Below, one piece after another: positions 1-7,467 of a stretch of 64,000 nt of DNA. The stretch's first letter is position 1; the number at the start of each line of letters is the position of its first letter. The stretch is from an uncultured Granulosicoccaceae bacterium (lineage in GTDB: Bacteria; Pseudomonadota; Gammaproteobacteria; CALCKW01): the NCBI GenBank assembly GCA_937965695.1, contig CALCKW010000004.1:104120-168119 (forward strand), in the 5' to 3' direction. The notes beneath the pieces are model-generated. The model saw nothing but the letters and a program-made list of their open reading frames with translations. It was not told the DNA's origin and did no database searches. The translations under genes were made by a program, and so were the position numbers.

Positions 1-881
1 TTAAATGTGTTGATCGTCGCTAGAGCCAGCGAGGAGTCTCCTGAAGTTCCATGGTAGGAAGGGATTATCTTCGCGACGAGCACACTCAACGGTTGAGAAT
101 TAGTAGTTTGCCAGCTGCTCATGTTTGCGACTAGATTATTGACATTTGCTGCAGCAGTTGCCGTAGCAATAGATTGGTATAAATCGTTGGTACCAGAATG
201 AGATAGGATCAAATCGGGTGTGGCAGCATTAAGATTTGTGTTTATCTGGCTTGCCAATTCATCCGTTCTAAAGCCTGGGTGACCCTGGTGTGCTGTTGCG
301 GTGTCTGCCAGTCCTGCATCTGCGCCTGCTTCTTCAGAACCAACAAAGTCCACAATATAGCCGTCGTTAGTGAGTTGGTCATATAGCGCTTTTCTATAAC
401 CAATCGCCTGCGCAGCTCCAGGTTGGTTACCTGTTGGACCACTAAAACGTGTTACGCCATACGTGATGGAGTCACCAAGAGGCATGATGCGTTTCGCGCC
501 GTATATCAGCGATACTTCAGCTGTATCGACCTGCATACCGTTTTCTAGCACAGCATAGGTGAAAGATGTTGAGTAGCCCTGTGCGCCGTTGGTATCAGCG
601 CTGTAAGTGTAGTCGCCAGTGCTTTCGTTCATTGTCACCGAGCCGCGATTGGGCTGCGAAACGATACTGTATTGAAAGGTGCTACCGCTGGTGTCAGAGA
701 CTAGATCGGAAACCGTGCCAGCGTAAGTTCGAGCGGCTTCTGCAGCAACGAACGAGCAAAAGTCGCTGGCCGTTGGAGACCCGCCGCCGCCAGCATCTTC
801 GTCACCACTGTCGCAGGCAGACACAAGGACTGAGGTGGTTACTATGAGTGCCGCTTTTGAAAGTCTGTTATAAAATGACAT
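1..881 (-). CDS. SGNH/GDSL-type hydrolase lipoprotein (3' end outside window)
   Basis: I translated this open frame by hand; it begins with ATG at 881 and runs off the left edge after 293 codons. The start gives a lipoprotein signal (LIVTTSVLVSAC, Cys about residue 23), then a Gly/Asp-rich linker and a region of about 85 residues that looks like an Ig/cadherin-like beta domain. The catalytic domain follows: block I MPLGDSITYG with the nucleophilic Ser, GHPGFRTDEL (block II-like), and HSGTNDLY with the block III Asn. The C-terminal block with the Asp/His pair lies outside the window. SGNH enzymes are esterases, lipases or carbohydrate deacetylases, and the substrate cannot be told from sequence. 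A lipid-anchored outer-membrane or periplasmic location is inferred. The spacing of the weak ribosome site (AAGGGA) is long, so the start is likely but not certain. Confidence 0.8.
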   Translation of the reverse strand, partial: MSFYNRLSKAALIVTTSVLVSACDSGDEDAGGGGSPTASDFCSFVAAEAARTYAGTVSDLVSDTSGSTFQYSIVSQPNRGSVTMNESTGDYTYSADTNGAQGYSTSFTYAVLENGMQVDTAEVSLIYGAKRIMPLGDSITYGVTRFSGPTGNQPGAAQAIGYRKALYDQLTNDGYIVDFVGSEEAGADAGLADTATAHQGHPGFRTDELASQINTNLNAATPDLILSHSGTNDLYQSIATATAAANVNNLVANMSSWQTTNSQPLSVLVAKIIPSYHGTSGDSSLALATINTF

Positions 882-1029
882 TATTTTGACGAATCCCTTT
901 TTAAGTCTGATCTAACAAACTCTTGAATAAATGTTAGTTGTCTATGAAAGACAAAAATGCACGTAATCGTGCCCTAGGACATTCATAGCAAATGTCGATC
1001 CGCAGACAGCCTGTGTCTTTGAACAAGTA

Positions 1030-1044
1030 TTACACCGTGTGTAA
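1030..1044. promoter_or_regulatory. Palindrome TTACAC-CGT-GTGTAA, candidate operator
   Basis: Perfect 6-bp arms around a 3-bp centre, about 150 bp upstream of the SGNH lipoprotein start on the minus strand. The symmetry and size suit a dimeric repressor or activator. No regulator gene is adjacent, so the assignment is inference from symmetry only. Confidence 0.3.
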
Positions 1045-1150
1045 CATCGTATTTTGAATGATTTGCTGAACGCAATCACTGTCAACCAAGTCCAAAGTTT
1101 AGTGGATAAGCGGCCGCCATCGACGAAACTGCAAAAAATATTGTAGAAAG

Positions 1151-1234
1151 CTAGGGAACCTCAGGTTTGCAACGTGGCCGGGCTGAATGAAGGCGCTTCA
1201 ACAGCGCGAATATGACTCGATCTGAGATTCCTAA
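1151..1234 (-). repeat. Short copy of the dispersed CTAGGG-ended repeat family
   Basis: Begins CTAGGGAACCTCAG and ends CTCGATCTGAGATTCCTAAG, so the two ends are imperfect inverted repeats. The interior (TTTGCAACGTGGCCGGGCTG, then GCGCGA, then TGACTCGATCTGAG) aligns by eye with the reverse complement of the left half of the copy at 37560-37727. It therefore lies in opposite orientation to the three long copies and lacks their right half. Confidence 0.55.
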
Positions 1235-1448
1235 GGCTTATGCGTTCGATAGACTTGTTTTACATAGTTTTTGTATTATTAATTTAATTTTATGTTTTGC
1301 CCCAGCACAATCCAGACTTAATACAATTAAGTTAATCCTTTGCAACGTAGCTCAATAACCAGACGTCATTTGTGCCACTCTAACTCTAACTTTGAATAGG
1401 TTCAGTATAGAGAGCGACACAGTCTTGTAAAAATCGATTGAATGCTCT

Positions 1449-2312
1449 TCAAAGCTTATTGTCAGCGACTTGTACGTTAGCTTGGATGTAGGCCTCCTGC
1501 AGTCGTGCTGTTACAGGTCCGCGTTTCCCGTCACCAATACTTTCTCCATCAATGCTTGTCACTGGAAGTGCAAAACAAGAGGCTGAACTGATAAATGCTT
1601 CACGCGCATTTTTTGCTTCGCTAAGGGTGAAAGGGCGCTCTTCAAATTTCATTTGCATTGATTCAGCGCAGAGCTTTAGCGCAGCTCGGGTTGTGCCGTG
1701 CAATATATCGTTGCTCAGTGGACGCGTGACAATCGTTCCGTCTGCAGTGACGATAAACGCATTGTTGCTGGTGCCTTCTGTAACATATCCGTCTTGGACT
1801 AACCAAGCGTCTGATGCGCCCTGTGCTTTAGCTTGCATTTTTACCATCGATGGGTACAACAGTTGTACTGTTTTGATATCACGTCGACCCCAGCGCTTGT
1901 CTTCTGCGCTAATTATTTTGATGCCTTCTTCCAGTTTGGCGTAGTTTAGCGCTTCTTGTTGTTGGGTAAATGCAACCAGTGTTGCAGGGGTGTCGGCACT
2001 TGGATATAAAAAATTGCGATCTGCTTCGCCGCGGCTCACTTGCAAGTAGACCAATCCTTGATCGATATTATTCCGCGCAATTAGTTCTAAGTGAAGTGCC
2101 AGTATTTCACTGTCATCCGCTGGGGATGGCATATCCAACTCATTGAGCGAACGACGCAGTCGCGTCAGGTGGCGATCAAAACTAACTAGCTGGCCACCGA
2201 CCACAGTGGTAACTTCATAGACGGCATCGGCGAACAAAAACCCTCGATCGAAGACTGAAACCTTAGCTTCGTTTTCCGGCAGGTAGTCGCCGTTTACATA
2301 GACAGTGCGCAT
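1449..2312 (-). CDS. dat: D-amino acid aminotransferase, class IV PLP enzyme
   Basis: 287 aa, full length for the branched-chain/D-amino acid aminotransferase fold. FDRGFLFADAVYEV lies near the N-terminus, the PLP-binding Lys is K147 in RRDIKTVQLL, and EGTSNNAF is the usual PLP-phosphate region. The family moves the amino group of D-amino acids to 2-oxoglutarate, giving D-glutamate. It is the last gene of a three-gene operon: its start is 2 bp beyond the dgcA stop, so the two are probably translationally coupled. This context favours D-amino acid over branched-chain or aminodeoxychorismate activity, which belong to the same fold. Product D-Glu would feed the two upstream enzymes. Cytoplasmic; no signal peptide. 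Confidence 0.82.
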   Translation of the reverse strand: MRTVYVNGDYLPENEAKVSVFDRGFLFADAVYEVTTVVGGQLVSFDRHLTRLRRSLNELDMPSPADDSEILALHLELIARNNIDQGLVYLQVSRGEADRNFLYPSADTPATLVAFTQQQEALNYAKLEEGIKIISAEDKRWGRRDIKTVQLLYPSMVKMQAKAQGASDAWLVQDGYVTEGTSNNAFIVTADGTIVTRPLSNDILHGTTRAALKLCAESMQMKFEERPFTLSEAKNAREAFISSASCFALPVTSIDGESIGDGKRGPVTARLQEAYIQANVQVADNKL

Positions 2313-2314
2313 TT

Positions 2315-3292
2315 CTATCCCCAGAGTTTTGTTGATGCGGGTGCTATTTTTGAGCCGGTATAGTGTAGCCCTTCCGGACGATCTTCAGCTAACAATAACG
2401 GGCCATCTAAATCGACGTAGCGTGTTCCCTCCGCAACCAACATTGCAGGTGCCATTGCCAATGAACTCGCAACCATACATCCCACCATTATGCCAAGATT
2501 GGATCGCTGCGCGGCGTCGCGCAGAGCGAGTGCTTCTGTCAGGCCACCAGTTTTATCGAGCTTTATATTGATAAAATCGTATTTGCCTTGCAGATCGACT
2601 AAAGACGCCCGGTCATGGCAGGATTCATCAGCACAGAGCGGCACGGGTCTGTCTATACCCAGAAGCGCTTGGTCCTTAGCTGCGGGCAATGGCTGCTCCA
2701 CAAGATCAACACCCAGTTTGATTAAATGAGGAGCTAGTGATTGATACAGCGCTAAATCCCAACCTTCATTGGCGTCGACAATGAGTCTCGCAGTGGGAGC
2801 CCCTTTGCGCACCGCTTCGAGGCGAGCCATGTCTTCTTCACCACCTAATTTAATCTTTAGCAAGGGGCGGTGTGCTTCACGCGTTGCCTTTGCTTGCATC
2901 GCTTCGGGTTGTTCCAAAGGCAAGGTGTAGGCGGTGGTCAATGGGGTTGGTGCTGGGAGACCGAGTAACTGCCAAACAGGCTGGCCACTGTGCTTGGCTT
3001 TTAAGTCCCAAAGCGCACAATCGACTGCATTTCTAGCGGCTCCAGGCGGGAGACGTTCTTGAAGTGTGTTGTTATCTAGATCTGCTAGACCGTTTTGCAG
3101 CGATTCAATTTGTTGCAACACGCTTTCGATTGATTCGCCGTAGCGAGCGTAAGGTAAGCATTCACCGCGCCCACAAAAACCATCGGCATGCAGCTCGACT
3201 TCGACGACGTGCGCTTCAGTACGAGATCCTCTAGAAATACTAAATACTTCTGCCAGTGGAAAAGTGAGCGCGCGTGCAGTTAGTTTGATCAC
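2315..3292 (-). CDS. dgcA: N-acetyl-D-glutamate racemase / dipeptide epimerase-like enolase-superfamily enzyme
   Basis: 325 aa, muconate-lactonizing subgroup of the enolase superfamily. Visible catalytic set: KIK at 146-148 (base on one face), metal ligands D173 (VDANEGW), E199 (VEQPLP) and D222 (CADES), and the second catalytic Lys in IKLDKTGG near 247. By sequence alone this family is usually named L-Ala-D/L-Glu epimerase. The partner upstream is a DUF1611 protein of the DgcN type, a pairing described for D-glutamate catabolism in marine proteobacteria, where DgcA inverts N-acetyl-D-Glu to N-acetyl-L-Glu. Its start overlaps the dgcN stop by 4 bp (ATGA). A muropeptide-recycling epimerase role remains possible. 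Confidence 0.8.
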   Translation of the reverse strand: MIKLTARALTFPLAEVFSISRGSRTEAHVVEVELHADGFCGRGECLPYARYGESIESVLQQIESLQNGLADLDNNTLQERLPPGAARNAVDCALWDLKAKHSGQPVWQLLGLPAPTPLTTAYTLPLEQPEAMQAKATREAHRPLLKIKLGGEEDMARLEAVRKGAPTARLIVDANEGWDLALYQSLAPHLIKLGVDLVEQPLPAAKDQALLGIDRPVPLCADESCHDRASLVDLQGKYDFINIKLDKTGGLTEALALRDAAQRSNLGIMVGCMVASSLAMAPAMLVAEGTRYVDLDGPLLLAEDRPEGLHYTGSKIAPASTKLWG

Positions 3293-4284
3293 TGCAGGGC
3301 ATCCGCAAGCCTAGTTCCACCGTGGCGATAGGGGTCTATGGTTGGCAGCCCCATGCGTTGCTCAGTCTGCTCAAGATAATGACTGGCTGCGTCGTCATCC
3401 ATCGCTGCGGTGTTAATAGAGATACCCACGACTTTGCAGGCTGGATTGACCACCTGCGCCAACGGCAAAGCGGTGTCTCGCAACTGTTCTAGAGTGGGTA
3501 GTTGATAGTGAGGCAGGCCGCGCATGTGTCCACGAGTGGGTTCATGACACAGAATCAGTGCGTCAGGGGCGGCACCGTGTATCAACGCCATAGTGACGCC
3601 GCTAAAAGAAGGGTGAAACAAACTGCCTTGGCCTTCAACCAGGTCCCAATGATCGGTGTCGTTCGGGGGAGTTATAGTCTCGACTGCACCCGCCATAAAA
3701 TCGGCCACAACCGCATCCAATGGAACACCGCCACCGGTGATTAAAATTCCCGTCTGGCCAGTTGCGCGAAAGCTTGCTTTACGTCCCTGCGCGAGCATTT
3801 CTTTTTCCAAGGCTAGCGCCGTGTACATTTTGCCTACTGAGCAATCCGTACCTACAGCGAGACATCTATTTCCTGCACGCAGTCGACCGTCAGCGATGGG
3901 GTAAGCTTCAGTGGCTTCACGCACGTCTAAAAGGCGCCGGCCATGCGTTTTTGCGGCTTCAACTAAGCGTGGTTGATCGCGCAGGAGGTTGTGTAGGCCG
4001 CTCGCGATGTCTAGACCACTCGCCAGAGCTTGCTCAAATACCGTTAACCAAGAATCACTAATGACACCGCCGCGATTAGCCACACCAACAATTAGTGTGC
4101 GAGCTCCTCTAGCTTGTGCTTCTTTAATGGTGAGATCGGCCAATCCTAGGTCTGCTTGGCAATCGGGTAGGCGAATCTGCCCGAGACAGCGGTCAGGTCG
4201 CCAATCGGCGATTCCGCGAGCCACTTTTGCCGCTAGTTGGTCGGCGGCATCACCGAGGAATAATAAATAAGGTGCTTCAATCAC
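3289..4284 (-). CDS. dgcN: DUF1611 protein, D-glutamate N-acetyltransferase DgcN type
   Basis: 331 aa. The N-terminal half is a Rossmann-like region (LFLGDAADQLAAKVARGIADWRP; TLIVGVANRGG). A P-loop-like motif GTDCSVGK sits in the middle (near residue 150), followed by a C-terminal region with EGQGSLFHPSFSGVTMALIHG and LCHEPTRGHMRG, both typical of DUF1611. Members were long uncharacterised; DgcN has been reported as an N-acetyltransferase acting on D-glutamate together with DgcA. First gene of the dgcN-dgcA-dat operon with ATGA overlap to dgcA. The acetyl donor site cannot be identified by motif, so the function rests on family and context. Confidence 0.75.
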   Translation of the reverse strand: MIEAPYLLFLGDAADQLAAKVARGIADWRPDRCLGQIRLPDCQADLGLADLTIKEAQARGARTLIVGVANRGGVISDSWLTVFEQALASGLDIASGLHNLLRDQPRLVEAAKTHGRRLLDVREATEAYPIADGRLRAGNRCLAVGTDCSVGKMYTALALEKEMLAQGRKASFRATGQTGILITGGGVPLDAVVADFMAGAVETITPPNDTDHWDLVEGQGSLFHPSFSGVTMALIHGAAPDALILCHEPTRGHMRGLPHYQLPTLEQLRDTALPLAQVVNPACKVVGISINTAAMDDDAASHYLEQTEQRMGLPTIDPYRHGGTRLADALQ

Positions 4285-4379
4285 AGGCTGTCCTCTGCAA
4301 GGCTAGGCCCCATCGGCCCGTCAATGGAGATTATGGCACCGTCTGATCTTAGACAGGAAGTCTTTGCAGAGACTAGTGT

Positions 4380-4414
4380 GAGAAAAAATAGCGTGTTATC
4401 AGTGTTTTTTTCTC
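4380..4414 (-). terminator. A/T-rich hairpin directly after cysH
   Basis: GAGAAAAAA (4380-4388) and TTTTTTCTC (4406-4414) form a perfect 9-bp inverted repeat overlapping the cysH stop. On the minus-strand RNA it ends in a U-rich arm, as a weak intrinsic terminator would, but the stem is not GC-rich. It separates the cys operon from dgcN, which is read in the same direction. Confidence 0.35.
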
Positions 4415-5060
4415 AACGGGGGGCGTGCAGACCACACTCTCTGCTCGACAATCCCTTGGTTGGGTCAAAATAATTGCTTTCGGCTGGCAAGTCTCGAGAG
4501 CTAAGGTAACCCTCCATTTCTGCTTCGCTGTAATTGAAAAACGGCGCTACCCGGATAAGGTTTTCGCGTGCTTCAGTGACGATTGAAAGTCGACGTCGGT
4601 GTGCCGTCTCGTCGCGACGAATACCCGTTAGCCAAATATCGGGTTGCAGCTCCTTCAGCGCTCTGTCAAATGGCTCTAGTTTCACCTGCGTGGCAAAGTG
4701 GTTGTGCTGCGGATCATCGAGATCTGGTACTCCGCCTAGCTGAGCCAATATCCAAGCACTGGACTGCTTAGGTGAATAGATATGCATCACGGGGTTGTAG
4801 CGTTTAATTAGGGCTTTGGCAAATCCGTAAGTAGCAGTGGTGTTGAACCCGTGATCAACCCACAAGACAGGCACCGTCGAATCAAGGCTAAGCACCGCAT
4901 CCAATAGAACACCAGCGTGCGGGCCAAAGCTTGTTGTTAACAAGGGTTTTTTTGATGTATTTAATGCCCATTTAATGATCTGCTCTGGATTTGCAAGCGC
5001 GAGCTTTTGGCTATCAAGCTCGCATTGCGCTGACAAGGGCGATTGCTGAACTTGGCTCAT
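4413..5060 (-). CDS. cysH: Phosphoadenylyl-sulfate reductase (thioredoxin-dependent type)
   Basis: I place the start at ATG 5060, which overlaps the DUF934 stop (ATGA), rather than at the longer in-frame start at 5129; this gives 215 aa. LLTTSFGPHAGVLLDAVL is the nucleotide-binding start of the adenine-nucleotide alpha hydrolase fold, WLTGIRRDETAHRRR the sulfate/phosphate-binding stretch, and ECGLH at the C-terminus carries the catalytic Cys. The paired cysteines that bind a 4Fe-4S cluster in APS reductases are absent, so PAPS is the expected substrate. It makes sulfite, which the CysI encoded upstream reduces to sulfide. The protein is a little shorter than E. coli CysH (about 244 aa). Confidence 0.88.
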   Translation of the reverse strand: MSQVQQSPLSAQCELDSQKLALANPEQIIKWALNTSKKPLLTTSFGPHAGVLLDAVLSLDSTVPVLWVDHGFNTTATYGFAKALIKRYNPVMHIYSPKQSSAWILAQLGGVPDLDDPQHNHFATQVKLEPFDRALKELQPDIWLTGIRRDETAHRRRLSIVTEARENLIRVAPFFNYSEAEMEGYLSSRDLPAESNYFDPTKGLSSRECGLHAPR

Positions 5061-5497
5061 GCTGAAACTTGCACGCGCAACTCCACCAAAGCTTTTTGCC
5101 AATCCGCTACATTGATATCTGCAGCGCACTCAAAACTGTCAATGCCCACCTGCGACATAAAGTCAATCTGATCACGGCGCACATCGCCAGTCGCAATTAA
5201 CTCACCTTCAAATTGGTGTAACTGCCGCAGATGGCGTGCGTGACTATAGCCTCGTCCATCCGTAAATACGGGAAAGGCTATGCCTAGTTGCAATTGCGCA
5301 AGCAATTCGGCGGGGAACTGCTCGAGGTCATCATCGGGCTGGATAACAGCTAACCATGGACCTTTCAATTCCAACCATTGTTTGGGATCGCTCAGAAAAT
5401 CTGAAAGTGCCACAAAGCGATCCGCTTGGGCCTTTTCGCCAGAGACATGTTGCACCCATTCCTGTTGTTCTAGTTTTCCATTACGCAGCAGTGGCAT
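5057..5497 (-). CDS. DUF934 protein, sulfite-reductase-associated
   Basis: 146 aa. Carries the DUF934 core AFPVFTDGRGYSHARHLR and GDVRRDQIDFMSQVGIDSFE. In many beta- and gammaproteobacteria this small cytoplasmic protein sits between cysI and cysH, as here, and is thought to assist sulfite reduction, perhaps as a redox or assembly partner; the biochemical role is not established. It overlaps cysI by 17 bp and cysH by 4 bp, so the three genes are one translational unit. Confidence 0.85.
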   Translation of the reverse strand: MPLLRNGKLEQQEWVQHVSGEKAQADRFVALSDFLSDPKQWLELKGPWLAVIQPDDDLEQFPAELLAQLQLGIAFPVFTDGRGYSHARHLRQLHQFEGELIATGDVRRDQIDFMSQVGIDSFECAADINVADWQKALVELRVQVSA

Positions 5498-7127
5498 AAA
5501 CTTTCTCCTGAAATACTTCGATGCCTACTCGGTCTAGGGTCTCTATAAAACTCTCTTCAGGTTCGCGTTGAGCGAGATAAACTGAAAGAATTTCATCGAC
5601 CGTGTTTGCTACTTCGGTTTTGGCCACAGCTCGGCCAAGTCTTTTACCAATGCGTGCACCATCACCAGAGTGACCGCCGAGTGTAAGCTGATACCATTCG
5701 ACGCCTTTTTTCTCGACACCGAGAACACCAATGTCAGCAACGTGATGATGCGCACATGCATTCATGCATCCCGATACGCGAATTTTAATTTCGCCCAAGT
5801 CATGTAGAAAATCTAGATTGCTAAAGCGCTCATTGATTTGGTCCCAGATAGCAATAGAGCTAGCATTCGCCAGTGAACAGTAATCCATACCGGGGCAGAT
5901 GATCATATCAGCCATAGTGCCAATGTTGGCTTCTGCAAGGTCAACCGCTAGTAAATCCTTGTAGAGACTGGGCAGGTCTTCGGTAGGCACATGCGCCAAG
6001 ACTAAATTTTGATCGTGGGTTGAGCGCAATTCACCTTGGCTGTGTCGATCTGCTAGATCAGCGAGTGCTAACATCTGCTCTGAAGTAATATCGCCTGCAG
6101 GTAAGCGGGGTGACTTCAAGGATACGTTGACCACGGTGTAGCCACTTTTTTTGTGTGGCTGTGTATTTTGTGACAACCAACCTTTGTACGTGTGGCTTTG
6201 CTCTGCAGCCACTTCTGGTTCACTGCTGCGCTCTGGGAGGTCTACTGCAAAATCCGCTTTTATTTCTGCGATGCGCGCCGGTTCCCAAGCGGGGGCAAAC
6301 GCTCGGCTTTTAGCCCATTCAGCTTCCACTTGATCGCGAAACTTATCGATGCCGATGGCGTTGACCAGAATTTTGATACGCGCCTTGTATATGTTATCGC
6401 GACGTCCAGCCAAGTTATAGACTCGGAGGGTTGCTTCCAAATAACTCAACAAATGCTCTGGTGCGAGAGCTTCGTGCAACACTTGGGCAATGTGTGGGGT
6501 GCGGCCTAATCCTCCACCGACGAGAACCTTAAAGCGGACTTCACCGTCTTCGTTGTGGAAAATACGCAACCCAATATCATGCACAGCCACCGCTGCGCGA
6601 TCTTTGGTCGCACCGCTGACGGCTATTTTAAATTTGCGTGGTAGCCAGTTGAACTCTGGCTGAAAGTTTGCCCACTGACGAATGTACTCACACCACGGTC
6701 GAGGGTCTTCAACTTCATCACCCGCTGCTCCCGCTAGGGGATCAGTGGTGACGTTGCGAATGCAGTTGCCACTGGTCTGGATCGCGTGCATATCGACATC
6801 GGCGAGCGTCTGCAGTACATCAGGGATATCGTCCATCTCGATCCAGTTGTACTGGATGTTTTGACGCGTGGTCATGTGTCCAAAACCGCGATCCCACTTT
6901 GAGCCTATCGTCGCGAGTGCGCGCAATTGTTTGCTACTAAACAATCCGTAGGGAATAGCTACCCGCAACATGGGGGCGTGGCGTTGAACATAAACGCCGT
7001 TGCGCAGGCGCAATTGCTTAAATTCGTCTTCATCGAGTTCACCCGCGCGAAATCGACCGAGTTGATCGCGGAACTGGTCGACGCGCTGCTGTACGAGGGC
7101 GCGGTCGACTGTTTGATATTGGTACAC
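5481..7127 (-). CDS. cysI: Sulfite reductase hemoprotein (siroheme/4Fe-4S)
   Basis: 548 aa, two ferredoxin-like half domains plus two nitrite/sulfite reductase 4Fe-4S domains. HMTTRQNIQYNWI and SGNCIRNVTTDPLAG are siroheme-pocket stretches. The cluster and siroheme ligands are C-P-G-M-D-Y-C (about residues 411-417) and C-M-N-A-C (about 454-458). It reduces sulfite to sulfide in cysteine synthesis. It is the nitrite/sulfite reductase form found with DUF934 in Pseudomonas-like bacteria; no cysJ flavoprotein is adjacent, so the electron donor (ferredoxin or a reductase elsewhere) is unknown. First gene of cysI-DUF934-cysH. Confidence 0.9.
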   Translation of the reverse strand: MYQYQTVDRALVQQRVDQFRDQLGRFRAGELDEDEFKQLRLRNGVYVQRHAPMLRVAIPYGLFSSKQLRALATIGSKWDRGFGHMTTRQNIQYNWIEMDDIPDVLQTLADVDMHAIQTSGNCIRNVTTDPLAGAAGDEVEDPRPWCEYIRQWANFQPEFNWLPRKFKIAVSGATKDRAAVAVHDIGLRIFHNEDGEVRFKVLVGGGLGRTPHIAQVLHEALAPEHLLSYLEATLRVYNLAGRRDNIYKARIKILVNAIGIDKFRDQVEAEWAKSRAFAPAWEPARIAEIKADFAVDLPERSSEPEVAAEQSHTYKGWLSQNTQPHKKSGYTVVNVSLKSPRLPAGDITSEQMLALADLADRHSQGELRSTHDQNLVLAHVPTEDLPSLYKDLLAVDLAEANIGTMADMIICPGMDYCSLANASSIAIWDQINERFSNLDFLHDLGEIKIRVSGCMNACAHHHVADIGVLGVEKKGVEWYQLTLGGHSGDGARIGKRLGRAVAKTEVANTVDEILSVYLAQREPEESFIETLDRVGIEVFQEKVYATAA

Positions 7128-7467
7128 GGAGGAACTCCAGCAAAGTTAGTTTCAATGGAGTGTGCGGCGCGTCCGGCTGGAGTTGAAATACCGTTCGGAT
7201 CTATGGTTATTCAGCTTTAAGTGGTGCGCGTTTAGTATTTGATTTAAAAGACAAAATAGACCATAGCCTCGAGTGGATACTCGCAATTTAGCGGGCTTCG
7301 GATTAAGTCATGCCCGCGCTGTCGACGCGCTATGTTTGGCCCGACCGCGCCCAACGTTAGCCAATAACATCAGTACTGGCGTTGATTAGCTCTTTCCTAG
7401 GTCCAAATTTTTCAAGCTGACGTCACTCAACGAACTTGATCTGAGGCTCACTAACTCTTTGTTTATT
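7128..7467. other. Gene-free stretch of 340 bp between cysI and an aminotransferase
   Basis: Two genes in the same direction flank it. The half near cysI (7128-7288) must hold the cysI leader and promoter, but I cannot point to clear -35/-10 boxes. The other half is the repeat copy 7289-7454. No open frame looks real. Confidence 0.7.
7289..7454 (+). repeat. Long copy A of the dispersed CTAGGG-ended repeat family
   Basis: Starts TAGCGGGCTTCGGATTAAGT and ends near TTGATCTGAGGCTCACTA, so the ends are imperfect inverted repeats. Interior blocks shared with the copies at 37560 and 43383 include GTCGACGCGCTA, TTAGCCAATA, CTAGGTCCAAAT and AAGCTGACGTCA. The most diverged of the three long copies. 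Length about 166 bp. Confidence 0.55.

Larger units (their letters stand above)
882..1448. other. Gene-free stretch of 567 bp with a repeat copy and a palindrome
   Basis: No convincing open frame is seen. It holds the short repeat copy at 1151-1234 and a 15-bp palindrome at 1030-1044. The part from 1240 to 1440 is AT-rich and featureless to me. It separates the SGNH lipoprotein gene (its upstream side) from the end of the D-amino-acid operon. Confidence 0.7.

Noticed and set aside
566..847. 93-codon plus-strand frame
   Set aside because: It lies antisense within the SGNH lipoprotein gene, which has a signal peptide and catalytic blocks; the plus-strand product is Arg/Cys-rich shadow sequence.
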